64,000 nt of DNA. Origin: Hymenobacter ginkgonis (GTDB lineage Bacteria; Bacteroidota; Bacteroidia; Cytophagales; Hymenobacteraceae). Shown here one piece after another: positions 1 to 9,519 of this stretch (positions are counted from its first letter, which is position 1; the number at the start of each line of letters is the position of its first letter). Location of the stretch: positions 1,240,001 to 1,304,000 of the forward strand of contig NZ_WQKZ01000002.1 in NCBI RefSeq assembly GCF_009755225.1, written 5' to 3'. A program made the translations under genes and the position numbers. The notes under the pieces are model-generated. The model had not been told where the DNA came from and searched no databases. It saw only the letters and a list, made by a program, of their open reading frames with translations.

Positions 1-2
1 CG

Positions 3-656
3 GTGGCACGGGCCGTGGTAGCACCGGTAGGCTCGGCCTTTCGGGCCGATGGCCAGGCAACTACGAACAAGCCAGCAGTAGCCTGCTACTTCGGCTTTGG
101 GGCGCAGGTAGCCGTCACGAAGTCGCTGGCGGCGTATGGGTTTCAGCGCAGCCTGCTAGGGGGGCAGCTGCAAGGGGAGGGGTGGGAAGCGGGCCTAACT
201 TACGCCCGCAACCTGAACCCGCGCGGCCGGCCACTGTGGGGCAGGGTAGGACTGGGCTATGTGCGGCAGGCAGTGGGCCGCTCGCTCGGCACCTTCGACA
301 ACCCCGACGCAGATTTGCAACTGGCTGGTACGCACTTGGCTGCCAGCAGCTTGACACTGGCCCTGCAAACCCAAACCACCGCCCTGCAGCCCAAGCTGGG
401 CCTGGCCCTGGAACTGGGCCACCAACTCGACTTGGCTGCTGACCTGGGCTACCTGCTGCCGCTGCGCACCCGCTCGCAGCTCCGCTTGCAGGAAACGGAC
501 GAAGGGTTTTTTAGCGTAGCCAATACCGCCATTTTACCCCTGCCCGCCGCCGAAGCGCAGGTGTACCTCGCCGGCCAGCCCACTGCAGAGGTACCGTGGC
601 GGCCCGACCGGTGGCTACTCACGGTGGGTCTTTGCTACCGCTTGCAGCGGCGCTAG
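3..656 (+). CDS. C-terminal part of an outer-membrane beta-barrel-like protein (5' end outside window)
   Basis: The frame is open from the window edge and the apparent GTG at its start is probably internal, so this is a truncated gene. The visible 217 residues alternate hydrophobic and polar positions, as in transmembrane beta strands (for example LGLALELGHQLDLAADLGYL), and end in a short strand closing with LCYRLQRR, as in small Bacteroidota outer-membrane proteins. No enzyme motif is visible. It is followed after about 60 bases by mltG on the same strand. The family is not recognised; the barrel reading rests on pattern alone. Confidence 0.5.
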   Translation: MARAVVAPVGSAFRADGQATTNKPAVACYFGFGAQVAVTKSLAAYGFQRSLLGGQLQGEGWEAGLTYARNLNPRGRPLWGRVGLGYVRQAVGRSLGTFDNPDADLQLAGTHLAASSLTLALQTQTTALQPKLGLALELGHQLDLAADLGYLLPLRTRSQLRLQETDEGFFSVANTAILPLPAAEAQVYLAGQPTAEVPWRPDRWLLTVGLCYRLQRR

Positions 657-717
657 GGCCCGGGCCGCCCGGCTGGGGTTACTTTTGAAGCCGGGCCGCG
701 GCCCGCCGCTTTCCCGC

Positions 718-1833
718 ATGACTGACCCTACCCCCTCCCTACCGCCAGTGCTGCCCCCAGCTCCGCCCCCGGCGCCCCGGCCGGCGCGCGGGCGGCTGGC
801 CCTGCTGGTGGCGGGCGTGGTGCTGAGCCTGGTGCTGGGCGCCGCGGCTGCACTTTACCACGTATTGCTGCGGCCCAACGTGCCAACGGCTGTAGAAGGC
901 CCCGCCTACCTCTACATTCGGCGGGGGGTAGGGCTGAACGCCGTGCTCGACTCGCTGCGGCGGCCCGGCCAACTCGAACGCTACCAGACGTTTGCCTGGG
1001 TCGCGCGCTGGCGTGGCTACGGCACGCCGGCCCACCCCGTGCAGCCCGGCCGCTACACGCTGCCGGCCGGCGCGGGCAACCTGGCCCTGGTGCAGCTGCT
1101 GGCCAGCGGCCGCCAGGATACACTGGCTTTCACCCTCAAGCCCTTCAACTACCTGCCGCAACTGCCCCGCCAAGCCGGCCGCCAGCTCAATACCGACACC
1201 ACCCAGCTGCATCAGTTGCTGATTGATAACGCGTACCTGGTCAGCCACTTCGGCCTCGATACGGCCACGGTGCGCACGCTGTTCATTCCGGGGCAGCTGC
1301 GGTTAGTGTGGCCCACAACGGCAGCAGCGTTCCTCGACTCGGTGGCGGCCCGGCACCGACGCTTCTGGACTGCTACCCGCTTGCACGAGGCTGATTCGTT
1401 GAAGATGAGCAAGGTGCAAGTGGCGGTGCTAGCCAGCATCGTGCAGCGCGAAACGGCCCAGCCCACCGACAAGCCGCTTATCGCGGGCGTGTACCTCAAC
1501 CGCCTGCGCCGGGGCCAGCCGCTGCAAGCCGACCCCACGTTGCTGTGGCCGCTGCACGGCCTAGGCACCCGCAAGCGCGTGCTCAACGTGGATAAAAAAG
1601 TCGATTCGCCCTACAATACGTACCGGCACAAGGGCCTACCCCCCGGCCCCATCACCACGCCCTACCCCCAAGCCCTAGACGCGGTGCTGCGCCCGGCGCA
1701 CCACAAGTTTATATTTTTTTGCGCACGCCCCGATGGCAGCGGCTTTTCCGATTTTGCCGAAACCTTTGCCGAACATAAACTCAATGCCCGGCGCTTCCAA
1801 CACCACTTGGATAGCCTGAAAATCAAGCGGTAA
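718..1833 (+). CDS. mltG: Endolytic murein transglycosylase MltG
   Basis: Inner-membrane lytic transglycosylase that cuts nascent glycan strands and so sets their length. From the ATG at 718 the protein has 371 residues: a Pro-rich cytoplasmic start, one membrane segment (about 27-51), a LysM-like region, then the YceG catalytic domain. The catalytic glutamate is visible as Glu245 in SIVQRETAQP, followed by the family signature PLIAGVYLNRLRRG, then LQADPTLLW and LPPGPITTPYPQAL. A TTG at 685 would add 11 residues; the ATG is preferred because it leads directly into the Pro-rich stretch and membrane segment. It begins a same-strand run with dtd, the MazG-like gene and anmK. Confidence 0.95.
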   Translation: MTDPTPSLPPVLPPAPPPAPRPARGRLALLVAGVVLSLVLGAAAALYHVLLRPNVPTAVEGPAYLYIRRGVGLNAVLDSLRRPGQLERYQTFAWVARWRGYGTPAHPVQPGRYTLPAGAGNLALVQLLASGRQDTLAFTLKPFNYLPQLPRQAGRQLNTDTTQLHQLLIDNAYLVSHFGLDTATVRTLFIPGQLRLVWPTTAAAFLDSVAARHRRFWTATRLHEADSLKMSKVQVAVLASIVQRETAQPTDKPLIAGVYLNRLRRGQPLQADPTLLWPLHGLGTRKRVLNVDKKVDSPYNTYRHKGLPPGPITTPYPQALDAVLRPAHHKFIFFCARPDGSGFSDFAETFAEHKLNARRFQHHLDSLKIKR

Positions 1834-1880
1834 AAGCGCGGCAGGACGCTCTATTCACTCAACCGAACTACCCCTTACTA

Positions 1881-2327
1881 ATGCGTCTCGTAATTCAGCG
1901 CGTTCGCGAAGCCTCCGTCACCGTCGATAATCGCATTACGGGCCAAATTGGGCCCGGCTTACTGGTGCTGGCCGGCTGCGCCCCCACCGACGATGAGGCC
2001 GCCCTGGCCTGGATGGTACGCAAGCTGGTAAACCTGCGGATTTTTTCGGACGAGAACGGGCAGATGAACCTCAGCGTGCGCGACATAAATGGCCAAGTGC
2101 TGGTGGTCAGTCAGTTTACGCTGCTGGCCGATGCGCGCAAGGGCAACCGCCCTAGCTACATCGGCGCTGCGCCGCCCGCCGTGGCCGAGCCTCTTTACGA
2201 ACGCTTTGTGGCGCTGGTGGCGCAGGAGCTAGGTCAGCCCGTGCCCACCGGTATTTTCGGGGCCGACATGCAGGTGCGCCTGCTCAATGATGGCCCGGTG
2301 ACCATCGTGCTCGACTCACCGTTGTAA
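1881..2327 (+). CDS. dtd: D-aminoacyl-tRNA deacylase
   Basis: Removes D-amino acids (and glycine from tRNA-Ala) from mischarged tRNAs, a cytoplasmic proofreading step. The 148-residue length is standard. The N-terminus MRLVIQRVREASVTVD is typical, the active-site motif SQFTL is at residues 77-81, and the second signature GNRPSYIGAA lies near residues 90-99 (a variant of the usual NxGPVT/GNRPSF region, with NDGPVTIVLDS at the C-terminus). It starts 47 bases after mltG and ends 17 bases before the MazG-like gene, which suggests a shared transcript. Confidence 0.97.
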   Translation: MRLVIQRVREASVTVDNRITGQIGPGLLVLAGCAPTDDEAALAWMVRKLVNLRIFSDENGQMNLSVRDINGQVLVVSQFTLLADARKGNRPSYIGAAPPAVAEPLYERFVALVAQELGQPVPTGIFGADMQVRLLNDGPVTIVLDSPL

Positions 2328-2344
2328 CTTTTAGCTGCTTTCTT

Positions 2345-2701
2345 ATGACTATCGAACAAGCCCAAACGACCGTTGATGAGTGGATTACAACTACCGGCGT
2401 GCGTTATTTCAGCGAGCTGACCAACCTGGCCATCCTCACCGAGGAAGTGGGGGAGGTGGCCCGCCTCATTGCCCGGCAGTACGGCGAGCAGTCGTTTAAA
2501 GAGTCGGACAAGGGCCGCGAACTGGGCGATGAGCTGGCCGACGTGCTGTTCGTAGTTATTTGTTTAGCCAACCAAACCGGCATCGACCTCACCGACGCGC
2601 TCGCCCGCAACCTCGCCAAGAAAACCCAGCGCGATGCCACCCGCCACCGCGACAACCCCAAGCTAACCGGCGGCCTAGCCCCCGCCCCTACCCCCCTATG
2701 A
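2345..2701 (+). CDS. MazG-like nucleotide pyrophosphohydrolase
   Basis: Small all-alpha NTP pyrophosphatase of the MazG/dUTPase fold. These enzymes hydrolyse (often non-canonical) nucleoside triphosphates to monophosphates. The metal-binding acidic motifs are visible: EEVGE at residues 33-37 and GDELADVLF at 61-69. At 118 residues it is a single-domain member, not the two-domain E. coli MazG. Its TGA stop overlaps the anmK ATG (ATGA), implying translational coupling. Substrate specificity cannot be told from sequence. Confidence 0.9.
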   Translation: MTIEQAQTTVDEWITTTGVRYFSELTNLAILTEEVGEVARLIARQYGEQSFKESDKGRELGDELADVLFVVICLANQTGIDLTDALARNLAKKTQRDATRHRDNPKLTGGLAPAPTPL

Positions 2702-3861
2702 ACGCTCAGATAGCCCGCCTGGCCGCCGTGGCCGCGCAGCCCAGCCGCCGCATCATTGGCCTGATGTCGGGCACGTCGCTCGATGGTCTCGACGTGGTGC
2801 TGTGCCGCTGCACCGGCGCTGGCGCCACGCTGCACGTGGCCCTCGAGCACTTCGCCACCGTGCCCTACCCCCTCGATTTGCAGCAGCGCCTGCGGGCCAT
2901 CAGCCAGCCTACGGTGCAGCTGCAAGATGTGGTGGTGCTGCACGCCGAAGTGGCGCGCCGCCAGGCCGACATGGTGCTGGCCTGCCTGCAAAAGTGGGGG
3001 GTAGGGCCGGCCGAAGTCGATGTGCTGGCCAGCCACGGCCAAACCATCTGGCACGCGCCGCGCCACCAGCACGGCCGCCCCGAGTTTGCGCACCACGCCA
3101 CGCTGCAAATCGGCGACGGCGACCACCTGGCGCAGCTCACGGGCATCCTCACGCTCTCCGATTTTCGGCAGAAGCACGTGGCGGCCGGCTACGAAGGCGC
3201 ACCGCTGGCGCCGTTTGCCGACGAGCTGCTGTTTCGCCAGCCGGGTGTTAACCGCCTGCTGCTCAACCTAGGTGGCATTGCCAACTTCACGCTGCTGCCC
3301 GCCGACGGTGGCCCCGCCCTGGCCACCGACACCGGCCCCGCCAATACCCTACTCGACCACGTGGTGCGCCAGCACTACCCCAACAAAAGCTACGATGCGG
3401 GCGGCTACCTCGCTGCCCAGGGCCACGTGCACGCGGGCCTGCTGGCGGCGCTGCTGGCCCACCCGTTTTTTGCCCAGCCCTTTCCAAAAACTACTGGGCC
3501 TGAGTTGTTTTCGCCCGCGTATTTGAAGGCGAGCCAGGCTAAGACTTCCACTACCAGCCTGCCCGCGCCCGACTTGCTGGCTACGCTCGTCGAGCTTGCC
3601 GCCACGTCGGTGGCCCAGGCTGCCCGCCACTACCTCGGCCCGCAACCCACGGCCGAAGTGCTGATGAGCGGCGGCGGCGCCCACAATGCCACGCTGCTGG
3701 CCGCGCTGGCGCGGCACCTGCCCACCGCCCGCCTGCTCAGCACCGCCAAAGCCAGCGTGCCGCCCGATGCCAAGGAGGCGTTGCTCTTTGCCGTGCTGGC
3801 CAACGAAACGCTGGCCGGCCACCCCGCGCTTAGCCTGGGCAAAATTTCGCTGCCCGGCTAG
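2698..3861 (+). CDS. anmK: Anhydro-N-acetylmuramic acid kinase
   Basis: Phosphorylates and opens 1,6-anhydro-MurNAc to MurNAc-6-phosphate in the recycling of peptidoglycan fragments, which are products of lytic transglycosylases such as the MltG encoded just upstream. The ATG at 2698 overlaps the stop of the preceding gene and gives 387 residues, the usual length. Visible motifs: the phosphate-binding GLMSGTSLDGLD (residues 21-32), GQTIWH, LLLNLGGIANFT, DTGPANTLLD and LMSGGGAHN. The longer open frame upstream of 2698 runs through the MazG-like gene and is not used. Confidence 0.97.
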   Translation: MNAQIARLAAVAAQPSRRIIGLMSGTSLDGLDVVLCRCTGAGATLHVALEHFATVPYPLDLQQRLRAISQPTVQLQDVVVLHAEVARRQADMVLACLQKWGVGPAEVDVLASHGQTIWHAPRHQHGRPEFAHHATLQIGDGDHLAQLTGILTLSDFRQKHVAAGYEGAPLAPFADELLFRQPGVNRLLLNLGGIANFTLLPADGGPALATDTGPANTLLDHVVRQHYPNKSYDAGGYLAAQGHVHAGLLAALLAHPFFAQPFPKTTGPELFSPAYLKASQAKTSTTSLPAPDLLATLVELAATSVAQAARHYLGPQPTAEVLMSGGGAHNATLLAALARHLPTARLLSTAKASVPPDAKEALLFAVLANETLAGHPALSLGKISLPG

Positions 3862-3891
3862 GGGGCTCATTATTTCGTAAGGGCGAACCAC

Positions 3892-4698
3892 ATGACTTCT
3901 TTCTTTCGCCAGTGGTGCGGCCCCGCGGTCGGCAGCCTGGCTTTGCTCGCTACCCCCGCCTTCGCCCAAAACACCCGCTTGGTTGACCAAAATTCGATAG
4001 GCTGGTTTACCTATACTGGCGACCACAAAGTGGCGGCCAAGTGGGCCGTGCACACCGAAGTCCAGGTGCGGCGCGTAGATTTTGGGCGCCGCCCGCAGCA
4101 ATTATTGCTGCGCCTGGGCGGCGTATATACCTTGGCCAAAGATGTGAAGCTGGGCGGCGGCTACACCCATTTCACTACCTATACCTACGGCTTGCACCCC
4201 AGCGCTAAGCTGGGCGAGCCCACGCCCGAGCACCGTGCCTACGAAGACATTACCTTCGGTGCTGCCTACGGCCGCCTGCACCTAGCGCACCGCCTGCGCC
4301 TTGAGCAGCGCTGGCTGGGTCAGCTCGACCGTGCCCACCCCACCGACGTAGCCAGCTGGCAATACCAAAACCGCGCCCGCTACCAGCTGGCCGGCACGGT
4401 GGCCTTGCAAGGCCCTACCCTTGACGACCACGAGTGGTACCTCACTTTTTTTGATGAGCTTTTTATCGGCTTTGGGCCGAATGTCAACCAAAATATTTTC
4501 AACCAGAACCGGATTTCGGGCGGGCTGGGCTACCAGTTTACCAAAAGTTTTCAGCTGGAGCTGAACTACCTCAATCAGTGGACGCTGCAAGGCAGCCTCG
4601 ACAGTGCTACTGGCCGCCAGGTGTTTGAAAACAACAACGGCTTCCGGCTCAACGTGGTGTACGACCTCGACTTTACCAAGCGCGCCGCGGCCGATTAG
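3892..4698 (+). CDS. DUF2490 family outer-membrane protein
   Basis: 268 residues with a signal peptide (hydrophobic stretch ending TPAFAQ, cleavage near residue 25). The mature part has the DUF2490 pattern: an early W-F-x-Y strand, then QQLLLRLGGVYTLAKDVKLG, EHRAYEDITF, HRLRLEQRWLGQ, FDELFIGFG and NQNRISGGLGYQFTKSF, all amphipathic strands of a predicted small barrel. The biochemical role of the family is unknown. It follows anmK by 30 bases but is probably functionally separate. It converges with the minus-strand gene ending at 4712. Confidence 0.88.
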   Translation: MTSFFRQWCGPAVGSLALLATPAFAQNTRLVDQNSIGWFTYTGDHKVAAKWAVHTEVQVRRVDFGRRPQQLLLRLGGVYTLAKDVKLGGGYTHFTTYTYGLHPSAKLGEPTPEHRAYEDITFGAAYGRLHLAHRLRLEQRWLGQLDRAHPTDVASWQYQNRARYQLAGTVALQGPTLDDHEWYLTFFDELFIGFGPNVNQNIFNQNRISGGLGYQFTKSFQLELNYLNQWTLQGSLDSATGRQVFENNNGFRLNVVYDLDFTKRAAAD

Positions 4699-4711
4699 CG
4701 GCCCTACCCCC

Positions 4712-5146
4712 TCAGCGCCGCCGCAGGCCGAAGCCCAGCACCGCCCGCGCCGTGGTGTCGCGAAACGTGACTTCGAGCAGCACCGGCGGCGGGCGGTGCA
4801 CCGAATCGCGGGCAAAAGCGAAGCGACAAAACCACTGGTTGCGGCTGTGTTCCCCACCCAGTCGCGCCCCTATTTGGTAGAGCGTGATGGCGGGGCCGCG
4901 CGCCTGCCCTTGCTGCCACAGCGGCCGAGCCGCGGCCGCGAAAGTGGGCAGCCGCACGGTCGCCTGCACCTCTGGGGCCAGCCGGCGGTAGGCGGCGGGG
5001 TAATCCGCCCGCAGTATTTCGCGCAAAAACCGGTTGGCCACTTGTGCCTGGGTAGGGGCCGCCAACGTGCGCTGCGCATCGGTAGGCCACCCTGCCGCCA
5101 AGGCCAATCCAGCTAGAGGCAAACCGCAGATTTTCCAATTAACCAT
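4712..5146 (-). CDS. Small exported protein, possibly NTF2-like (DUF3887/DUF4019-like)
   Basis: 144 residues starting MVNWKICGLPLAGLALAAGW, a signal peptide probably cleaved near TDAQ. The mature part has an alpha+beta pattern: helix (QAQVANRFLREILRADY), a Y-x-x-L-A motif, then strands ending in VLLEVTFRDTTARAVLGFGL. This resembles small secreted NTF2-like proteins, but no signature is definite. An alternative minus-strand frame overlaps it almost fully; this one is preferred for its signal peptide and ordinary composition. It converges with the DUF2490 gene. Confidence 0.6.
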   Translation of the reverse strand: MVNWKICGLPLAGLALAAGWPTDAQRTLAAPTQAQVANRFLREILRADYPAAYRRLAPEVQATVRLPTFAAAARPLWQQGQARGPAITLYQIGARLGGEHSRNQWFCRFAFARDSVHRPPPVLLEVTFRDTTARAVLGFGLRRR

Positions 5147-5284
5147 TGCCTAAAGTAAGCGGTGGTGCAGCCTGCACCTCGGAACATTAGGGAGAGGGAG
5201 TTACTGGCTAACACTGCTGTTTAGGGTCGGTGGTTGGCCGGCCAAGTAGCATGGATTAAAAGTCTTGGCTACTCGCCGCGAATA

Positions 5285-5320
5285 CAAACGCCCGCTACTC
5301 CTAAGAATAGCGGGCGTTTT
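5285..5320 (-). terminator. Rho-independent terminator after ftsB
   Basis: A 12-base stem (AAACGCCCGCTA pairing with TAGCGGGCGTTT) lies about 30 bases past the stop of the minus-strand ftsB gene, and is followed on that strand by a T-rich run. Confidence 0.75.
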
Positions 5321-5352
5321 AGTCTGTGGCGGCGCAGGTTTGCCTACCCCCT

Positions 5353-5670
5353 CTATTGCTCGGCAGGCGGCGGTACGAGCACGAACACGTCCTCGCCGGG
5401 GCGCTTCATGAGGTACTTTTCGCGGGCAAACTTTTCCAGCAGCGCGGGCGAGCTAAGCAGCTCGGCGCGGTCGCTTTTCACGGTCTCGATGTTGGCTTCG
5501 TAATAGGCTTTTTCGGCGCGCAGCTCGCGCCACTTGCGGTACATGTCGTACTGCTTGCTCACGTCGTTGGCGTCGAACACTACCATCCAAACCACAAAGC
5601 CGGTGGCCGTGAGGAAATAGAAGTTGCGCAGTACGCGCAGGGTAGGGGAGAGGAAAGCGGGCAGCGGCAT
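5353..5670 (-). CDS. ftsB: FtsB/DivIC-type septum formation initiator
   Basis: Small bitopic division protein: 105 residues with a membrane segment at about 15-31 and a coiled coil at about 36-65 (DVSKQYDMYRKWRELRAEKAYYE). The signature region LLEKFAREKYLMKRPGEDVFVL is the conserved FtsB/DivIC end, and it acts with FtsL and FtsQ homologues at the septum. The start is set at the Met at 5670; the longer frame reads into an intergenic hairpin repeat. It lies immediately downstream of enolase, a gene order common in many bacteria. Confidence 0.9.
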   Translation of the reverse strand: MPLPAFLSPTLRVLRNFYFLTATGFVVWMVVFDANDVSKQYDMYRKWRELRAEKAYYEANIETVKSDRAELLSSPALLEKFAREKYLMKRPGEDVFVLVPPPAEQ

Positions 5671-5695
5671 CGAAAGTGAATTGACAGAATACAAA

Positions 5696-5796
5696 AGAAC
5701 GTCATGCTGAGCGAAGTGAAGCATCTTAGCCGTTTCGCCAGGGTAAAAACCCAACGAGCCGGTAGAGATGCTTCGCGTTGCTCAGCATGACGTTCT
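5696..5796. repeat. Long inverted repeat, family A copy 1 (GTCATGCTGAGC type)
   Basis: The left arm reads AACGTCATGCTGAGCGAAGT and continues GAAGCATCT. The right arm reads AGATGCTTC and continues to GCTCAGCATGACGTT. Together they form a long imperfect hairpin with a loop of about 30 bases. It sits between eno and ftsB. Further copies are at 12551, 27509, 30380, 44908 and 55071. Confidence 0.9.
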
Positions 5797-5823
5797 GTTT
5801 AGTTAGCTACAAGTAGCTGGCCA

Positions 5824-7194
<1,371 letters not shown>

Positions 7195-7199
7195 CTAGG

Positions 7200-8261
7200 C
7201 TATACCTCGGCCAGCACTTCGGCTAGGCGCGCGAAAAGTACCTCGTTGCCGGCCTGCTGATAATCGGCCAGCGCAGCCTCAAACTGCGGCAAATCAGCCA
7301 AAAAGGCTTGCACGTTGGCTGGCGTGATGGCGTCGAAGCGGCGGCCGTAGCCGCGCTTTTCAATCTCGGCGCCATTCAGCCATTGCTCAAACTGCGCCGG
7401 AATGGGCACCGCGCACACCGGCTTGTGCAAGTACACCGCCTCCGAAATCAGCGAAAAGCCGCCGTTGGTGAGCACCGCACGGCTGCCCGCCAGCTCGGCA
7501 ATAAAGCCGGCCTCGGAGAAGGGCCGTAGCAGCACGTTGCCGTGGTTTTCGTCCTTGTTAAAGCCGTAGACCCGGAATTCCTGCTCGGGCAGCTGCTGCA
7601 AAATGTCAATTAAATCGCCCTGGGTAGTGGCCGACTGGTACACCAGCACGTAGCTGCCCTTGGTGGGGGTAGCGGCCTGAATTTCGGGCCGGATGATGCT
7701 GGGCACCAGCGTAGTGCGGTCGGCGTAGCGCAGGCGCACGGGCAGCTCAAAAAACGTGGTGATGAGGTAGTGCCGGGCCCGCGGCAGCTTGGCACGCACG
7801 ATGTAGCGGGCTACGTCGTACGACTCGCGCTCGGTGGGCGGAATGGTGACGTTGAGGTGCGTGCGGTTGATAATCTGCATATTATCGATACTGATAACCG
7901 GTAGCCGCAACAGCTTGGCAAAAAAGTAGCTGAACGACTCAAAATCCGAAATCACCACCTCGGGCCGGAAGCCGTGCAGCAGCTGCCGGTACTGCCGGAA
8001 GTTGGTTTGCAGCGCCTCGGGCGCGGTGCGCAGCGTGAGGCCCACCGTGCGCGATTTTGAAACGGTCAATTTTTTATACGCCAGGTGGAAGCCCTTGATT
8101 TCGAGCACCCGGCCGGGAAACGTCTTGTCGAGCAGCGTAAAGGCCCGCGAGCTGCTGACCACACGCACATCGTGGCCTTGGGCTAAGAGCCAGGCAATGA
8201 TGACTTTGCTGCGGGTAGCGTGGCCGAGGCCTTCGCCTGGCACGCCGTAGAGGATAGTCAT
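7200..8261 (-). CDS. GT-B fold glycosyltransferase (UDP-GlcNAc/MurG-like, MJ1255 type)
   Basis: Predicted 353-residue GT-B glycosyltransferase starting MTILYGVPGEGLGHATRS, with the Gly-rich N-terminal loop and G-x-G-HATR signature. The C-terminal donor-binding half shows VLVYQSATT, VLLRPFSEAGFIAELAGS, VLTNGGFSLISEAVYLHKPV and PIPAQFEQWLNG, as in MurG/UGT-type enzymes. Acceptor and sugar are unknown. The start is set at 8261, since the extra 56 codons upstream are basic and unlike the family. It is divergent from the lipoprotein gene at 8456. Confidence 0.8.
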   Translation of the reverse strand: MTILYGVPGEGLGHATRSKVIIAWLLAQGHDVRVVSSSRAFTLLDKTFPGRVLEIKGFHLAYKKLTVSKSRTVGLTLRTAPEALQTNFRQYRQLLHGFRPEVVISDFESFSYFFAKLLRLPVISIDNMQIINRTHLNVTIPPTERESYDVARYIVRAKLPRARHYLITTFFELPVRLRYADRTTLVPSIIRPEIQAATPTKGSYVLVYQSATTQGDLIDILQQLPEQEFRVYGFNKDENHGNVLLRPFSEAGFIAELAGSRAVLTNGGFSLISEAVYLHKPVCAVPIPAQFEQWLNGAEIEKRGYGRRFDAITPANVQAFLADLPQFEAALADYQQAGNEVLFARLAEVLAEV

Positions 8262-8455
8262 GGAGAAAAGCAGGGGTAGGGAAGAAGTAGCAAGTAAAGC
8301 CCCAGCTGACAGAAGCGCCAGCTTAGCCGAATAAATACGGCCCTTGGGCGGCGGCCGATGAAATAGTGGCGCTGGCCGCCGTTTTTTGTGGCGTTGGGCG
8401 GGTTGGCCCGGTTTTCGTTTTGCCGACAAGCAACCGCTTTTTACTGTTTTTTCTT

Positions 8456-9412
8456 ATGAGCATTTTTTCAGTTCAAGCCGTTCAGGTACGCACCGCGCTG
8501 AGCCGCGCTGCGGCATTGCTACTGCTGGCGGCGTCGGCCTGTACCGCGCCGCGCAACATTACCACCTCGGGCAAAGTAACGCCCCAGGGGGAGTTTCGGG
8601 TAGCTTACAACCAGGGCTTTAACGTGGGCACTGCCCCCCTGAGCAAAGCCGGCACAGCCGTGAAAAGCGCCGCGAGCCAGCTCGGCAGCCAGGCTGCCAA
8701 TGGCGAAAAGGTAAACTATTCTGACGCCGTGAGCGATGTGCAGGCCGCCGCCCTGGCCTACCTGATTGAGCCCGTGCAAACCACCGCCGACCTCAGCATT
8801 CGCTACGGCATCGTGCCGCGCCTCGATGCGGGCTATAAGTACGCATTTGGCTCGCACGTTTTTGATGCCCAGTACCAACTGCTGGGCCCCACCGGCTCGG
8901 TTGAAAACCCAGAACGTGGGGCGGCCAGCGGCACCACCTATGCCAGCGTGGGGCTGCAATATGCTATTCAGCGGGCCTCCCTACCCAGCCTGCCTTTCCT
9001 GAGCGATGCGAATAGGCTGCTGGGCTTGTCGGCCAACCGCCACGACATTATTATTCCGCTGACGGTCAGCCAGTCGTTTGGGCCTGAAGAGTCGGTAGGA
9101 GCCATTAGCTATGGCGCGGTGTATGCCCACTCGTGGGTCAATTATGGCTTCACACCCAGCAACTTGTACAACCGCGCCGGCACCGACCGGCTGCCCGACT
9201 TGCCTAAGCAGTCACGCAATTTCTCGTCCTACGGCCTATTTGCCAACCTCAAAATCGGCTATAAATACGTGTATGTGGTGCCCGCCCTCAGCGTGTATTA
9301 CCAGAACTACGGCGACTATACCCTGCTCGATGGCAGCTCGACTTCGCTGAGCGGCGTCACGTTTGTGCCCTCGCTGGGCTTGCAATTCCGCATCCCCAAC
9401 CTCTCGCGGTAA
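8456..9412 (+). CDS. Predicted outer-membrane barrel-like lipoprotein
   Basis: 318 residues. The N-terminus has a hydrophobic stretch ending LLLLAASACTAPRN, a plausible lipoprotein signal with Cys in the right place though the lipobox (ASAC) is imperfect. The mature part is rich in Gly/Tyr beta strands: LSIRYGIVPRLDAGYKYAFG, ASVGLQYAIQR, SYGLFANLKIGYKYVYVVPALSVYYQNYG, and a last strand LGLQFRIPNLSR. This suggests a small barrel or porin-like protein. No named family is recognised. The ATG at 8456 is chosen because upstream residues do not form a signal sequence. Confidence 0.6.
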   Translation: MSIFSVQAVQVRTALSRAAALLLLAASACTAPRNITTSGKVTPQGEFRVAYNQGFNVGTAPLSKAGTAVKSAASQLGSQAANGEKVNYSDAVSDVQAAALAYLIEPVQTTADLSIRYGIVPRLDAGYKYAFGSHVFDAQYQLLGPTGSVENPERGAASGTTYASVGLQYAIQRASLPSLPFLSDANRLLGLSANRHDIIIPLTVSQSFGPEESVGAISYGAVYAHSWVNYGFTPSNLYNRAGTDRLPDLPKQSRNFSSYGLFANLKIGYKYVYVVPALSVYYQNYGDYTLLDGSSTSLSGVTFVPSLGLQFRIPNLSR

Positions 9413-9433
9413 GCAGGGGGGTAGGGAATAATA

Positions 9434-9484
9434 CCACACCAAAAAGCCCCTGACCGCGCGGCGGCCAGGGGCTTTTTGGTGTGG
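9434..9484. terminator. Bidirectional terminator between convergent genes
   Basis: A near-perfect stem of about 19 bases (CCACACCAAAAAGCCCCTG with its complement) around a GC-rich loop, with A and T runs on both sides. It can end the lipoprotein gene on the plus strand and the DUF3500 gene on the minus strand. Confidence 0.85.
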
Positions 9485-9519
9485 CCATCGGAAATATGCA
9501 GCAGCTTCAAAAATTAGGC

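Noticed and set aside
2560..2697. A longer start for anmK
   Set aside because: The extension lies inside the MazG-like gene in another frame; the ATGA overlap at 2698 gives the standard length.
4704..5138. A second 144-codon minus-strand frame overlapping the small exported protein
   Set aside because: It is Arg/Gly/Ala-rich without a signal peptide; the other frame has a signal peptide and ordinary composition.
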